Of a stretch of 64,000 bases of DNA, positions 47,235-60,128 are shown in pieces. Origin of the DNA: Chionoecetes opilio (lineage: Eukaryota > Arthropoda > Malacostraca > Decapoda > Majidae). Below the pieces are notes generated by a model that did not search any database, was not told the DNA's origin, and saw only the letters and a list, made by a program, of their open reading frames with translations. The stretch is taken from contig JACEEZ010018862.1 of NCBI GenBank assembly GCA_016584305.1, positions 32,412 to 96,411 of the forward strand, given 5' to 3'. The translations under genes were made by a program, and so were the position numbers. Position 1 is the stretch's first letter, and each line of letters begins with the position of its first letter.

Positions 47235-47415
47235 TCTTCTCTCTCTCTCTCTCTCTCTCTCGTAATTTAGAGATATATACACAAAAAGTTTATATATTCT
47301 CCGTATCTTTCGAATTTCCCTATATTTTGGTATATTTTCAATTTTCTTCCCTGTTTCCCTGTAGTGACCTGAATTTCCCTTAAACAGGGAAATTTGCCTG
47401 CATCTGGCAGCACTG
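46341..47415. mobile_element. hAT-like non-autonomous element with CAGTG(T/C)TGCCAGAT ends
   Basis: Left CAGTGTTGCCAGATCGAGC and right, reversed, CAGTGCTGCCAGATGCAGG. Both run inward into AAATTTCCCT and CCCTGTTT words. The interior holds a TC array (47157-47262) and no transposase. No exact 8-bp target duplication was found. Confidence 0.55.
47157..47262. repeat. TC microsatellite
   Basis: About 105 bp with short TTC interruptions near 47220-47240. Confidence 0.97.
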
Positions 47416-47447
47416 CGGCCGGGAGCTGCCGCCATGGCCTCCCACTC

Positions 47448-48060
47448 ACAGTTGCCAGATCACCCTCATAAAATATCCTTATTTGGAAATTAACACTCCT
47501 CTTTTTGACTCATATTTCCTGTCACACACACGCACACGCACATATAAATATTTAACATGAACTCAATGGTTTCTTTTTTCCCCATTTATGCCTTTTTCTT
47601 TCCCTTTCGAAGCCAAAACAATTTCGTCAAAATGTAACTTTTGACTTGGCAACACTTTTATGGCCTGCACGGTGCACAGCCTAAAATAAACAGTTTTACG
47701 CGTATAATCTGTAAATAAAAATACTTTAGACATACATTAACTCTTATTTGTTTCTCATATAGTGAATAGTTCCTGCATAAATGAGTTAAGAGACGAAACA
47801 TAACTTTCTGCGCCAAATTTCTTCCTTTGCGCCTGTATACCCGTTGCCCACAAAAGTAGTCACAAGAAGAAGAAGAAGAAGAATTCCTGGAAACATTTTA
47901 CAAGCTTATATGACACCTGATTTCGGCTGAAATAGGTGTCCAAGCGAGCGAAGCGAGCTTGGACAATGAATTATGAATTAAGATCACTGTTATTTTGTAA
48001 TAGCGCATAATTATTTTACGGTTTCTCGCGGAACCCCTGGTGATGGTCGGCGGAACCCAG
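47448..48060. other. AT-rich stretch inside the candidate hAT element
   Basis: TTGCCAGATCACC at 47453 resembles the 46341 end. There is an AAG run at 47867-47882. No gene. Confidence 0.35.
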
Positions 48061-48106
48061 GGTTCCGCGGAACCCCGGTTGGGAATCACTGTATAATGTT
48101 ACTGTT

Positions 48107-48958
48107 AGAGTATAGCATAGACCACTGTATACCTGGACTGTTCACGCGACAATGTTTTGAATTGCGGGGCTGCATAGGGGCCTGCGGCCCGCCCGACAAA
48201 GATATATAGTAGTCTATGGACTATCATATAGACTGGTTTATCAGTATATATGATATACTGTAATCTTCGTAAATGTTTGTTCTATAATATTATCAAATAA
48301 AAAACAGTAAAACACGCTAAAGAAATGCCATTACGAGACTATGAAGAAATATGCATGAACTTAATATTCACTTAACTCTTCGCCATTTAAAACTTTGCGA
48401 GTCAACTTTTATCATGAAGGGTATCAATAGAAGCGCAATTTTATTAGCTTTTCATTGTTATATTTCGTAATCTGATAAATTAATTAGAACCATGCATAAA
48501 TTAGCGTTAACTAAATAAATAAAATCATCAATCGGGTAATTTTCCCGATTGATGATGTTATTTATTTACTTATATATTTCGTTTTCTGATAAATGAATTA
48601 GCACCATGTATAAATTAGCGTTGACTAAATAAATAACCTCATCATCGGGAAAATTTACCCGATTGTTGATTTTATTTATTTAGTTAACGCTAATTTATGC
48701 ATGGTTCTAATTCATTTATCAGATAACGAAATATAGCAATGAAAGCTAATAAAATTGCGCTTCTATGATACCCCTTCATGATAAAAGTTGAACTCGCAAA
48801 GTTTAAATGCGAAGAGTTGAAGTGAATGCATATTTCTTCAGTCTCGTAATGGCATTTCTTTACCGTGCTTTACTGTTTTTTATTTGATAAATTATAGAAC
48901 AAAACATTTACGAAGATTACAGTATATCATATATACTGATAACAGTCTATATGATTCC

Positions 48959-49039
<81 letters not shown>

Positions 49040-49165
49040 ATATATATATATCTATATATTGAATCCGAGCGGCCCCCGACTTCAGGGCAAGTTCAGGCCC
49101 ATGTGCAACAGACCGATATTCCGTGCGCAGTCCAGGTATACAGTGGTCTATGAGTATAGCCATTA
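48107..49165. mobile_element. Foldback element: ~450-bp inverted arms
   Basis: The outer ends CATAGACCACTGTATACCTGG (near 48116) and, in reverse, the same near 49150 enclose long inverted arms. For example CTTCGTAAATGTTTG at 48266 pairs with CAAAACATTTACGAAG at 48901. The axis lies near 48595 with an AATCGGGTAA/TTACCCGATT hairpin pair. An AT array (48958-49053) interrupts the right arm. No coding capacity. Confidence 0.85.
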
Positions 49166-49174
49166 TCGAGTGTA

Positions 49175-49587
49175 TCAACCATATGTTGTCACTTTTTGCA
49201 TCCAGTCAGCCGTTTTAGAATAATCCGCAATCAAATCTGTAATTCCCCGAGCTTCGAAAACGCTGCTGGCAACTGGCTGACGATGCGCCACGGCTCGGTG
49301 ACGTACAAAAGGAGGCTCCTCTTCCCGCGCTGCTTGTGTGTGTAGTAGTGTTTTGTGTGTTGTTGTGTGTGTGTGTGGTGTGTGTGTGTGTGTGTAGTTT
49401 TTGTGTGTGTGTGTGTTGTGTGTGTAGTAGTGTTTTTTGTGTGTGTGTGTGTGTGCGTAGTAGTGTTTGTGATGTGTGTGCGTAGTAGTGTTTGTGTGTG
49501 TGTTGTGTGTTGTGTGTGTGTAGTAGTGTTGTGTGTGTAGTAGTGTTTGTGTGTGTGTAGTAGTGTTTGTGTGTGTGTGTGTAGTAG

Positions 49588-49641
<54 letters not shown>

Positions 49642-50407
49642 CGTAGTGTTTGTGTGTTAGTGTTGTGTGTTGTGTGTTAGTAGTGTGTTTGTGTGTGTAG
49701 TAGTGTTTGTGTGTGTGTGTGTGTAGTAGTGTTGTTTGTGTGTGTGTGTAGTAGTGTTTGTGTGTGTGTGTAGTAGTGTTTGTGTTTGTTGTGTGTGTGG
49801 TAGTAGTGTTTGTGTGTGTGTGTGTAGTAGTGTGTTGTGTGTGTGTGTAGTAGTAGTGTTTGTGTGTGTGTGGTAGTAATGTTTGTGTTGTGTGTTGTAG
49901 TAGTGTTTGTGTGTGTAGTACGTATTGTTTGTGTGTGTGTGTGTGTGTAGTAGCTTTTTGTGTGTGTGTAGTAGTGTTGTGTGTGTGTAGTAATGTTTGT
50001 GTGTGTAGTAGTGTTTGTGTGTGTGTGTGTGTAGTAGTGTGTTGTGTGTGTGTGTGTAGTGTTTGTGTGTGTGTGTGTATTAGTGTTTGTGTGTGTGTGT
50101 GTAGTAGAGTTTGTGTGTGTGTGTGTGTAGTAGTGTTTGTGTGTGTGTAGTAGTGTTTGTGTGTGTGTAGTAGTGTTTGTGTGTGTGTGTAGTAGTGTTG
50201 AACCTCAGCAGGCTCCGCTAACACCTGTTCATCCACCTCGTACTCTGGCTCAAACATATAGGGTTGGGCTCCCATCACAATCTGAAGTTCCTTTTCCTCA
50301 TATACGCGAGCAGCGTCATTTAGTTTGGTCTCAGATTGAGCATCGTACTCTAGATCTATCACAGCGACAGATTCACTGTCTGACACCGAAGTACAATCGC
50401 TCATCAT
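49175..50407 (-). CDS. Long open frame with acidic N-terminus running through a CA/TG minisatellite
   Basis: The minus-strand frame of 410 codons has three parts. Residues 1-70 (50407-50197) look like real protein: acidic, with SDSESVAVIDLEYD and the motif QPYMFEPEYE, which resembles the PYxFEP segment at the start of intronless P2X7-C-terminal-like proteins common in invertebrate genomes. Residues 71-355 (50196-49340) are His/Thr/Tyr/Leu repeats from a TG-rich array that lacks stop codons by composition. The last 50 residues (49334-49175) read EEPPFVRHRAVAHRQP onward without a known motif; the CxCGxC domain expected of that family is missing. A CRE-like TGACGTAA lies upstream (50470). It could be a truncated gene copy with an expanded repeat; expression is doubtful. 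Confidence 0.35.
49335..50197. repeat. 860-bp TG-rich minisatellite with TAGTAGTGTT spacers
   Basis: (TG)n blocks of 8-40 bp separated by TAGTAGTGTTTG, giving an irregular ~20-30 bp period over the whole length. Confidence 0.97.
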
Positions 50408-50670
50408 AACATTTGCCGACAGGTCTCACAGAGGCAGACGAGTGTTGTTTACATTGGAGCGTTCCTTTTGTGACGTAATCAATAACATGCGTAGCCCTGT
50501 TGGAGGGAAGAAAAAAAAAATCGCGCGATTTTTACAAAAGTCGTGTTTTTACGGAAATAAGGCCTGGAAATCAATTATTTTTGGTGGATTAGGTGTTTTG
50601 AATGTACATTCAACATAATTAGGCTTAAAAAATTGGGTTGGACGATTACTTTAAGATTTTTTTTTTTTAT

Positions 50671-52810
50671 GACTGAGGCAGTGAATAACTTTACATCATA
50701 TTTATCTAATTTCAATTGAGACACAAATAGCAAATGCAGATACAAATGAAATTTTCAACAAATATATTGATTATTTTAGTATTCTGTACAATAAACATTT
50801 TCCTGAGAAAAGAATTTAAAATCAAATCTAAACATATGGGAAAGCCTTACATTACAGTAGCTATCAAGAAGTCTATTAAACAGAGAAACAGACTAAAAAA
50901 ATATCTGCTAAATGGCCTATCAGATATGGTGAGACTTTCAAGAAATACAGAAATATGCTAATATCTTTAATTAGAAATGCAAAGCAAATTTCTTTTAGAG
51001 CTAAAATAATGGAAAACAAATGCAATACTTTGACGTGGCTGACGTCACGACTAAAGACGTGGGAAATTATAAATAACATATTGGCAAAAAACAGACCCCA
51101 ACTACTATTATATTATCAATGATCTTCAACAATAAGTTAGTGACGAACAATGACAGAATTGCAGAGCTTTTTAATGATAATTTTTGTTCCGTTGCCAGGA
51201 ATCTTGAACAAAACTCTATAACCCCACCATTTTCTTTCGAACATTATATGCCTGATCCATTCTCTTTTTCACTGAACCGTCAGCCAACCTCAACTGATGA
51301 AGTGTCCAAAGTAATAAAAAGTATGAATTAAACCTCTCCTTGTCATGATAAAATAGACATAAAGATAATTAAAGATTACTGTAATGAAATATCACCTCAC
51401 TTAAGTTATATAATAAATAAATCTTTTACAGATGGCATATTTCCACACAAATTACAGATTGCTAGGGTAGTACCGATATTTATTTTTAAAGTGATAATCA
51501 CTCTCCTACCCTAGGAGGACCCGTTTCAGTCTTATCAGTGTTCAGTAAAATTTGTAGAAAACTATGATAACAAAACTAATGAGCTACCTCACTCAACATT
51601 CATTGCTATCAGAGTCCCAGTTTGGATTTAGACCTAAATTTTCGACAGAACTTGCCATTCAAAATCTTTGTCAACACATTTACAATGCAATAGATTCAAA
51701 ATGATATCATGTTACGGTGTATTGTGATTTGTCAAAGGCCTTTGATACTATCTCGCATCACATACTGCTGCAAAAATTAAAATATTACGGTGTGCGTGGA
51801 CAGGTCTATAAATGGTTCGAGCTCTACCTTAGTCATAGAAAACGGTATACTGTTAACAACAATTCATCATCATCACTAAAACTAATACTGTCGAAAGTCT
51901 CTCAGGGATCTATCTATATTAGGTCCTATTTTGTTTTTACTATATATTCATGACATAACACGCTGTAGTATTGTACTCAATTTCCTTCTGTATGCACTAT
52001 GCAGATGACACCAACATGTATATTCAAGGCAGTAATCTTAATAGTATAGCTGACACATTTAACACTGAACTCACACATGTACTACACTGGATTCAAAGTA
52101 ACAAATTAACTCTTAACCTCAAAAACTCATTATTTAGTTTCGTGTTCCAATATGATGCAACAGCATGACATTATCATTAAGTTCGGTAATCATACATTAA
52201 ATGCTATTAACGAAGCAAAATTTCTAGGTGTATTCATTAACAATAACCTTAAATGGACAATACAAATAGATGTAATTAAAACCAAAATCTCGACGAAGGC
52301 CTTAGGCATAATGTACAAGGTTCGTGAACACTGTAGCATTGACACCCTAGCTGAAACAAATATATTTATCAATAGTGTACCCTCTTCTTTTATACTGTGC
52401 ATCTCTATGGGGTGGGGCAAACAAAACATTAATAGATAGTCTCTTCGTTATACAAAAAAAGGTTTCTCAGAACCATCCTCATTTTCGGCCGTTACGATCA
52501 CACAAACGAATGTTTCAGTGAACACAAATTTATAAAGATTCACGACATTATAAATTTACAAACTTCTATATTTGTGTATAACTCTCTATTCATATTTTAT
52601 AACAACAGTGGCTTTCAATTTAAAAATCATGATATAAATACTACTAGACATGCTAACCAACTCCTCATTCCTCGTTTCCGGACTAGCCATGCCCAACAAT
52701 GTATTATGTATAGACTCACTCTAGAGGGTCGCATCTGTGGAACCAACTTCCAGAAGAATCTGCTAACAACAAAAATTCGTTGAAGGCAAAAATAAAGAAA
52801 AATATGCTCG
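50671..52810 (+). pseudogene. 3' half of the split CR1/Jockey-like LINE: reverse transcriptase
   Basis: From the junction word GACTGAGGCAGTGA the plus strand continues a LINE ORF2: a linker with KPYITVAIKKSIKQRN near 50840, FNDNFCSVA near 51173 and SPCHDKIDIKII near 51335. RT blocks follow: CDLSKAFDTISH near 51722, VRGQVYKWFELYL near 51795, a degraded VSQGSI block near 51895, and HYADDTNMYI, the catalytic box, near 51998. TLNLKNS and FLGVFINNNLKW come next near 52108 and 52226, and a C-terminal thumb reaches 52783. Many frame changes (near 50960, 51330, 51680, 51935, 52150 and 52440) show it is dead. Orientation, matching decay and the junction word join it to 35956-36923. Confidence 0.88.
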
Positions 52811-53215
52811 ATGATTATTTGTTGTTTGTTTTTGTCTATATTAGGTTGTATATTATGTATTAGATTCTAAATTTATGTTTACATGTTTATGTACATTTTC
52901 ACGTATATTTATGTGAACGTTCTTATGAGTGTAAATGGTACGTATATTATTTAGTGTTACTATTTCATTGGGTAGTGAATTTATTATATATCCTGATATT
53001 ATTATTTATACTTGTGTAATATCTCACATGTATTCTTTAATTGTTAGGGTATTTAGTAAAGATATTTTTTTTTAGTAAGTTCACAATCATATATTCTCCA
53101 TGGGTCCTCTAAGAACACTGCTCAATGGACCCGGGCATCATGTACTGACAAATTTAACCTGCACGGTGTATATGTAATGCCAAATAAATATATCAATATC
53201 AATATCAATATATAT
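52811..53215 (+). mobile_element. 3' UTR and simple-repeat tail of the split LINE
   Basis: AT-rich, ending CCAAATAAATATATCAATAT plus further ATCAAT units at 53180-53215. Short-unit tails instead of poly-A are usual for CR1/Jockey-group elements. Confidence 0.6.
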
Positions 53216-53393
53216 ATAGCTTGTCCCTGCTGCAGGCTTCTTGAAATTGTGCTATGAAAGTCTAAATTAACCTTTGTTATTCGATATTCTTTCTGGTAAA
53301 CTTAAGAGCCTGTTGTTGGTCTTGAGTTGCCTCCCCTCCGTGCCATAGACACTTTCGGATATGACTTAAGATTATTCTTATACTACCGTTGAT

Positions 53394-53875
53394 AACACTA
53401 TAGTCGCCACCTGCACTGATGTCGCCAGCCGCCATATATTACGAATTATAGCATCACTACTGATGTGTATGTACCACTGAAGATGATACACAATAGTTTA
53501 TATCATGACTGTATAATCTACCCTGTTTCAGTGTTGATGTATGCTTTGTATCTGCAACTATAAACTGTATCAAATTTCACTACTCGGTTTTTTTTCGGGC
53601 GACAACGACGGCGGGAGGACACTCAGACCATAAACACTAGCTGGCGATCTTAGTGTAGCCCGTTAACAACGTCGCCACTCGGTTTTATTTTTGTAATTTG
53701 TTCATTTATAGCCATAATATGACACAGATGAAGATACAAAATGACACAGACTCTCCAGATAGCCTCTTCTAACTTTCCTGAAATCATGGATGTAGAAATG
53801 TAAGTATTATCGCCACCAGACGTCTGTAAATAAAAAAGAAACGTTGTCCTGGCGACTTTAGTGTTATCTACGGTA
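53394..53875. mobile_element. Longer relative of the TACCGTT...AACGGTA MITE
   Basis: Left end TACCGTTGATAACACTATAG then TCGCCAC; right end, in reverse, TACCGTAGATAACACTAAAG then TCGCCA. Nested inside at 53745-53802 is a fragment of the CTAGCCGCAAAGCCGC repeat. Confidence 0.75.
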
Positions 53876-55474
53876 ACAACTCTAATATTAGAGTGCCATA
53901 TGACCTTTTTTTGGCATTAAATCAATCAATCTAATATTACAGTGCAAAATCAGACAATCACGTATTTGTATAGAAGAAACATTGACACGAAGTACCAGGT
54001 ATATTTTTGTACTAACAAATCATCCACTTGTTTCCTTCATTAGATTGATCCACTAAATGCAACATCGCTTTTCTGCCTCCGTATATATATACAGCACTAA
54101 CATTTTTTCATTTCCCTTCATGTATCTCAACAATAATATTTACTTTATCTAATCTCTTCATTTCTCACTCACGTCCTTTCCGTGTCGTGTCCTACGACAT
54201 CTGATTTCCGCTGAAGAGTAGACGAACAGTTTATTGTCATAGCGACCCTAATACAACATCTTGTCCCCTCACCATATACTCTATATTCTCGGTTTTACTT
54301 CTTTCTGTCGTATTTCATAAAATTATATGATTAAGTTTCCTCTTATCATTTCCCGTGCTATCTGCTCCTTCCTCTATAGTGATCTGCTCAGTCACTGCAG
54401 GCAGTGCTGCGCTATGACCCACTGTCCCTCCCTGCTCCTCCACATGTCCTGTTGTGTGGTCTCACTGTCGACGGAAAACTGCGGAGTAGCATTCCTCATT
54501 TCTCACTTACTCGGATCACGTGATGGAAATGAAGGATCAGAGGGACGAGGGTGAAAAAGAAGAAGAAAACAAGAACAATTATTATAAGAACAAGAAAAAT
54601 AACGTGGTCGTATGGAAATTTTTGCTAATGATACCAAAACAATTATATTCCAAAGTTATGACGTGAATGAAAAGAAAATCAGTTAATATTATAATTCATA
54701 TCCAGACTGTCAAAGATAAAAATATTAGTCTAGTAACGCAATGATGATTTATTTCATCGTAACACTAATCCAACCAATACCAGCTATCATATTTGACTCA
54801 CATACATACATACATCAGCTTCGCGCAACTACTGATACGTATATAGGAGTATATGGAAAGAAACGAGATGCATGTAGGGAAAAAAAGATCAAGGGAACCT
54901 ACGTAATGAGAAGATAGAGGAGGAGGGAAGTAGGGAGAGGAGGAAGGGTGAACGTGGTTTATAGGTATGTGAGGTGTGGTCGATGAATGGAAGAGAGAGG
55001 AATGGAGGGAAGTAAACTAACATGAACAATGGAAAAGAAGGTATAGGAAGTGAGGTGAGAATTGAGGTGAAAAGCAGAGTAGCGGTGAGGAATAGTGAAA
55101 AAAGGATAACAAATTGAATAAAGGATAGAGAGAAGGTATAGCAGCAAATAAAGTGCGTGTAGATGTGTAGAAATGAACGAAATATAGAAAAGTGGAGAAT
55201 GTGTGAAAGATAACTTGAGGAATTGACGCATTTGAGTGGAGAGAGTTGCTGCATGGGGGAGGTAAAGTGTATCGTGACGTTGTGGATGACAAGGGGTGAA
55301 GTGAAGAAGGAGGGTTGAAGGGCGGAGTGGGGGAGTGATATCTGAATACGTCATTTATGAGATTTGCATAAAGGAAGGCCGGGCAATTCACTTTCCATCC
55401 CTCAAAAAGAGAAAAATGAAAAATATTGGATCTTTCTTCCCTTTTACAAACGTTAATTTTTCAGCATATATTTT
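53876..55474. other. Spacer without recognised gene
   Basis: AT-rich up to 54,880, then strongly purine-rich (54,880-55,340). The minus-strand frames there are Ser/Phe/Leu low-complexity readings of that composition, not genes. Confidence 0.4.
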
Positions 55475-56600
<1,126 letters not shown>

Positions 56601-56639
56601 AGATGAAATAATTTAATAAAGTCTCCTTCAGCGGCAGCC

Positions 56640-57333
56640 CCTAATTGGATGACCCCCTGTTCCCCTTCCACACACACCCTCAACGCCCCCCGTCGCCGCC
56701 AATAATGCTACTTGTTTCCCAGCCCCCCTCCGGCTTCCTCCCGAGTCTCATTGTTGCTCAAGTCGACTTTTGTGTGTAATATTCCGGTGTGGCGGCGAGT
56801 GGGTGGGCGGGGCTTCGTCGGCCGGGGCGCCTTTCCCCGACACCCACCATTGGCGGGCGTGGCCGCCATGCCGGGAAGCAGCTCGCTGATTGGTCAACTT
56901 TCTCGCACGTCTTGCAGAGTGTCAGCGGCGGTGTCGATGATTGGCTGAGGCCTTGGTGCTGGACGAGGTAAGCAGCGATCACCGCCCTGATTGTGGTAAT
57001 GTGCACCAACAACGACCAACTAATCGCCAGCCATTGGTCCAAAACACACCGTCATCACCGGACCGGAAAATTGCAAGTAGCGGGCCTTAGCCGCCGCCAG
57101 CCCTGCGGGACCTTTGCCGCCGCCCCGCCGACCCACCGCCCCGCCGACAAAATACGCTGACGACAGATAAACGCCTTCCATCGCCAATTCACTGAGATTG
57201 TGCCTGAGTAGTGCGGCGGTGGCACCGCTCAGCCCCAGCAGGAGCGCAACAGCTGCAGTAGCCGCAAGAGCCCACAAAGTTGATTCAAAGGCCAACCGGC
57301 GTCATCGGGAGCCAGCTAGAGGCGACAGCAGGC
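56640..57333 (+). promoter_or_regulatory. CpG-rich promoter/5' UTR region with six CCAAT-type boxes
   Basis: GC content and CpG density rise sharply against the AT-rich surroundings. CCAAT or ATTGG occurs at 56644, 56699, 56849, 56889, 56940 and 57033, one forward and five reversed, which fits NF-Y binding. A consensus splice donor (ACGAG|GTAAGC at 56967/56968) may end a 5' UTR exon. No TATA box stands out, as is usual for such promoters. The region leads straight into the ATG at 57334. Confidence 0.6.
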
Positions 57334-57441
57334 ATGGAGCTGCTGCGGGAGAAGCGAGACTCAGGCCTGCTGGAAAGTGCCTCCGCCTCCCGCTCCACTA
57401 CTTCCTTCCTCATTGACGACATCCTCTTCCACAGGCCTAAG
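57334..57441 (+). CDS. bsh: First coding exon of a BSX/bsh-like homeobox gene
   Basis: The ATG at 57334 follows GACAGCAGGC, an acceptable start context, and opens exactly 36 codons ending in AAG at 57441. GTGAGA follows, a consensus donor in phase 0. The peptide starts MELLREKRDSGLLES and then has a Ser-rich stretch and TSFLIDDILFHRPK at residues 23-36. That is an eh1-like Groucho-binding motif followed by His-Arg-Pro-Lys, very like the TSFFIEDILLHKPK start of vertebrate BSX (brain-specific homeobox). Such proteins are nuclear DNA-binding repressors used in brain and neuron specification. The homeodomain is not in the window and must lie beyond 64 kb. The frame stays open past the donor to 57567, but that part lacks protein character. 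Other eh1 homeobox genes (Barx, Barhl, Hhex) fit less well. The homeobox-type call is more certain than the symbol. Confidence 0.6.
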
Positions 57442-58070
57442 GTGAGATGCCACTCCTCAGTAAGTGCTTATTATCTACAAGTGCGTAACTGCCCTCCTTT
57501 CCTCCTCCTCCATCTCACATTTCACATTAGTACTGTAAAATATTCTTCACCTTTGTATGCCGCATAAGGCTTCCTGCTACTTGCTTCCTCTGTGTTCATA
57601 CATACGTACTACCTTCTCCTTCTGTCCCCCCTCGTCCTTCACCATGCAGTGGTCCTCTTCATCCGATAAGTGTGATGATGCCTCAACTTGTTTTCATTTC
57701 ATTCAATATGTGGTGCTTCTCCTTCATCGATATATAATTTCCATTATTTTACGTGTGCTCTTTCTCCACACGGTCAGTACTTTTTCCTTACGAACATGTG
57801 TGATGTTGGTCGATCTGTGTGATTGTCTTCCTCCTCTTCATCCTCCTCTCTTTCTTCTTATCTTCAGTGTGCCTCATTCATTTGAGTGTGTTCATTGGTC
57901 AAAAGTGTGTGTTAATCCTCTGCCTTGCTCAACGGAAATAGTGAGAGCGTCCAGAGAGGTCAAGTGTCCTCCCTGTATCTTCCATTTAAAAAATTGTTCC
58001 ACGCTTGGATCAAGCGGTAGAATAAAGACATAACTATAGGACATAAAAATTGATATAAATATGAGGACAT

Positions 58071-58071
<1 letters not shown>

Positions 58072-58139
<68 letters not shown>

Positions 58140-58197
58140 GTCTTCATATTTATATAAATTTTTAAATACAAATATATATATATTATATATATATTAT

Positions 58198-58261
<64 letters not shown>
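58072..58261. repeat. Two AT microsatellites
   Basis: 58074-58134 and 58172-58261, separated by a short AT-rich spacer. Confidence 0.97.
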
Positions 58262-58263
<2 letters not shown>

Positions 58264-58514
58264 TACGAGGCGTCACCGATTCGCGTTCAGGAAATATGTG
58301 GTTAAGGCCTATAGTCCATTTTTTATTGCTCAGGGTAGATTCTGCTGACTGCACAGGTTATTTATGTCCCCCTTGAGTAAGAGGATGAGGTGTGTGTGGT
58401 GTATGAGGACCCAGCATTACCCAAAGAACGGTCATTGTGAGCTCCAAGCTCTATCCGGGAGGGTAATAGCTGACGATCACGAGTCCAGCTCGCGTATGCA
58501 AGGCCGTGGATGAG

Positions 58515-58822
58515 TGAATGACACACACACACATACACGCACGTAAACACACCACGGCCACATGCTGAGAACCACCCGCTGAAGGTGACGTTATTAACCT
58601 GTCCAGGTGTTGTCTCTGCCCTTCTCCCCTCCTTTCTATTCCCCTCCCTCCTCCTGCCACACCAGTTTCACTAATAAAGACTCCCGCCCGCCCACCTCTG
58701 ACCCCCGGGAGGTTGATATGACAAAACACATTAACGAAAGGTATTACAACACGCGCGCACACACATACATACACACACACACAACACACACACACAGTCC
58801 TCAACACACACACACACACATA
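58515..58822. repeat. CA-rich tracts
   Basis: ACACACACACAC runs at 58521-58532 and 58757-58822 with imperfect units. Long frames here are compositional. Confidence 0.85.
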
Positions 58823-59022
58823 CGAATTTGTTCTTTCCTTTCCGCCATAGATAGAAGTAAACTGCAGGTAATTGGACAGGTGTAGTAGGTTACTGTGACG
58901 GATAAAAGGGTGATCTCCCTGCCCCTCCCCTCCTCGATCCGGTTATCAGAGGGTCGATCCGGGGCTCAAGGTAATACCCCGACGGTCCTTCCCTCCCCCC
59001 TGCGAAGAGAGGGATATGTCCC

Positions 59023-59053
59023 GTGTGTGTGTGTTGTGTGTGCGTGCGTGTGC

Positions 59054-59146
<93 letters not shown>
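59023..59146. repeat. Compound TG/AT microsatellite
   Basis: TG units (59023-59067) pass directly into AT units (to 59146), then ATTT units (59150-59188). Confidence 0.97.
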
Positions 59147-59150
<4 letters not shown>

Positions 59151-59945
59151 CGTATTTATTTATTTATTCATTTATTTACTTATTTATTACGAAAAAAATA
59201 CTTTGTAATGAAGCGAACTGTTAATTCCGTACTTAAAGATATGTTCTTCAATTCAATTCATAACTGATTGTATGAAGATTTCTTGGCGATGAACATACTA
59301 CGTATGTCACATTACATTGTATTAATATGAAGTACATTAAAACAGCAACAATACAACATCACCACACCTCATCGCCCCGTGGCGGCTCGCCAAGCAGGGG
59401 ATTCAAAATCTGTCCACACTTTCTCGTTCATGAAAACTGACTAAGAAGAGAAAAGAGAATAACGAAACAATTTGGAAAAGTAATCCAGAAGCTTCGCCTC
59501 CCTCATTACCCGTAAAAAACTTATCAAAGGACACATGTTTCAGCGAGCCATACAAATATGTGATTAGAAACACCTGCAACTGAGCATCGGCAGCACGTAA
59601 TCCAATCCTACTAAAAGCCTTCTCATCCTCCTGTCTGGCGACGGCGGCGGCAGCGGAGGTGGACGGGCGCAGACCCGATGCTGCCGCCAGTCACTTGTGA
59701 ATGGTGGTTATGTTCACGTTGATGTTTATCAAGCCAGACCATTCATTAAACCACACATCCGGGGAGTAGTTTATCCAATATATAAAGGATGCCTTACACA
59801 GCGGATGCTTCAGCTGTTATCACCAGTCTTTGGAGACAGAAAAACAAAATAGCGTCATTTTTCATTTTCGAAAATATACTTTTTAACCACATCCCTTAGG
59901 TGTCGTATTCCTGTTACAAAAAAAATAATGAAGGATGTGTGCGTG

Positions 59946-59946
59946 C

Positions 59947-60031
<85 letters not shown>

Positions 60032-60128
60032 CACACCACATCATACATCAAGATGTGGGTGGGTGGGTGCGTAGGCGTAGGCGTGCATATGGGTATACGC
60101 TATGTGTGTGTGTGTGTGTGTGTGTGTA
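59946..60128. repeat. AT array and TG array
   Basis: AT at 59946-60029, a GGGTGGGTGCGTAGGCGTAGG stretch near 60058, then TG at 60103-60128. Confidence 0.95.

Larger units (their letters stand above)
36924..48091. mobile_element. Candidate hAT element with perfect 15-bp ends, carrying a nested element
   Basis: CAGTGATTCCCAACC at 36924-36938 is the exact reverse complement of 48077-48091, and both ends are followed inward by GGAACCCC-type words. A ZBED-type hAT transposase (37213-38990, minus) lies inside. The flanks differ (GACTCAGG before, TATAATGT after), so the right boundary may have been rearranged or the two ends may belong to different copies. Confidence 0.5.

Noticed and set aside
54889..55391. 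Three overlapping minus-strand frames rich in Ser, Phe, Leu and Pro
   Set aside because: They overlap each other in three frames over a purine-rich strand, which points to composition bias.
57557..58033. 158-codon plus-strand frame after the homeobox-type exon
   Set aside because: It follows a good splice donor, has Cys/Phe/His-rich low-similarity sequence and no homeodomain residues; treated as intron.
58895..59267. Overlapping frames encoding Tyr-Ile repeats
   Set aside because: Direct products of the AT microsatellite.
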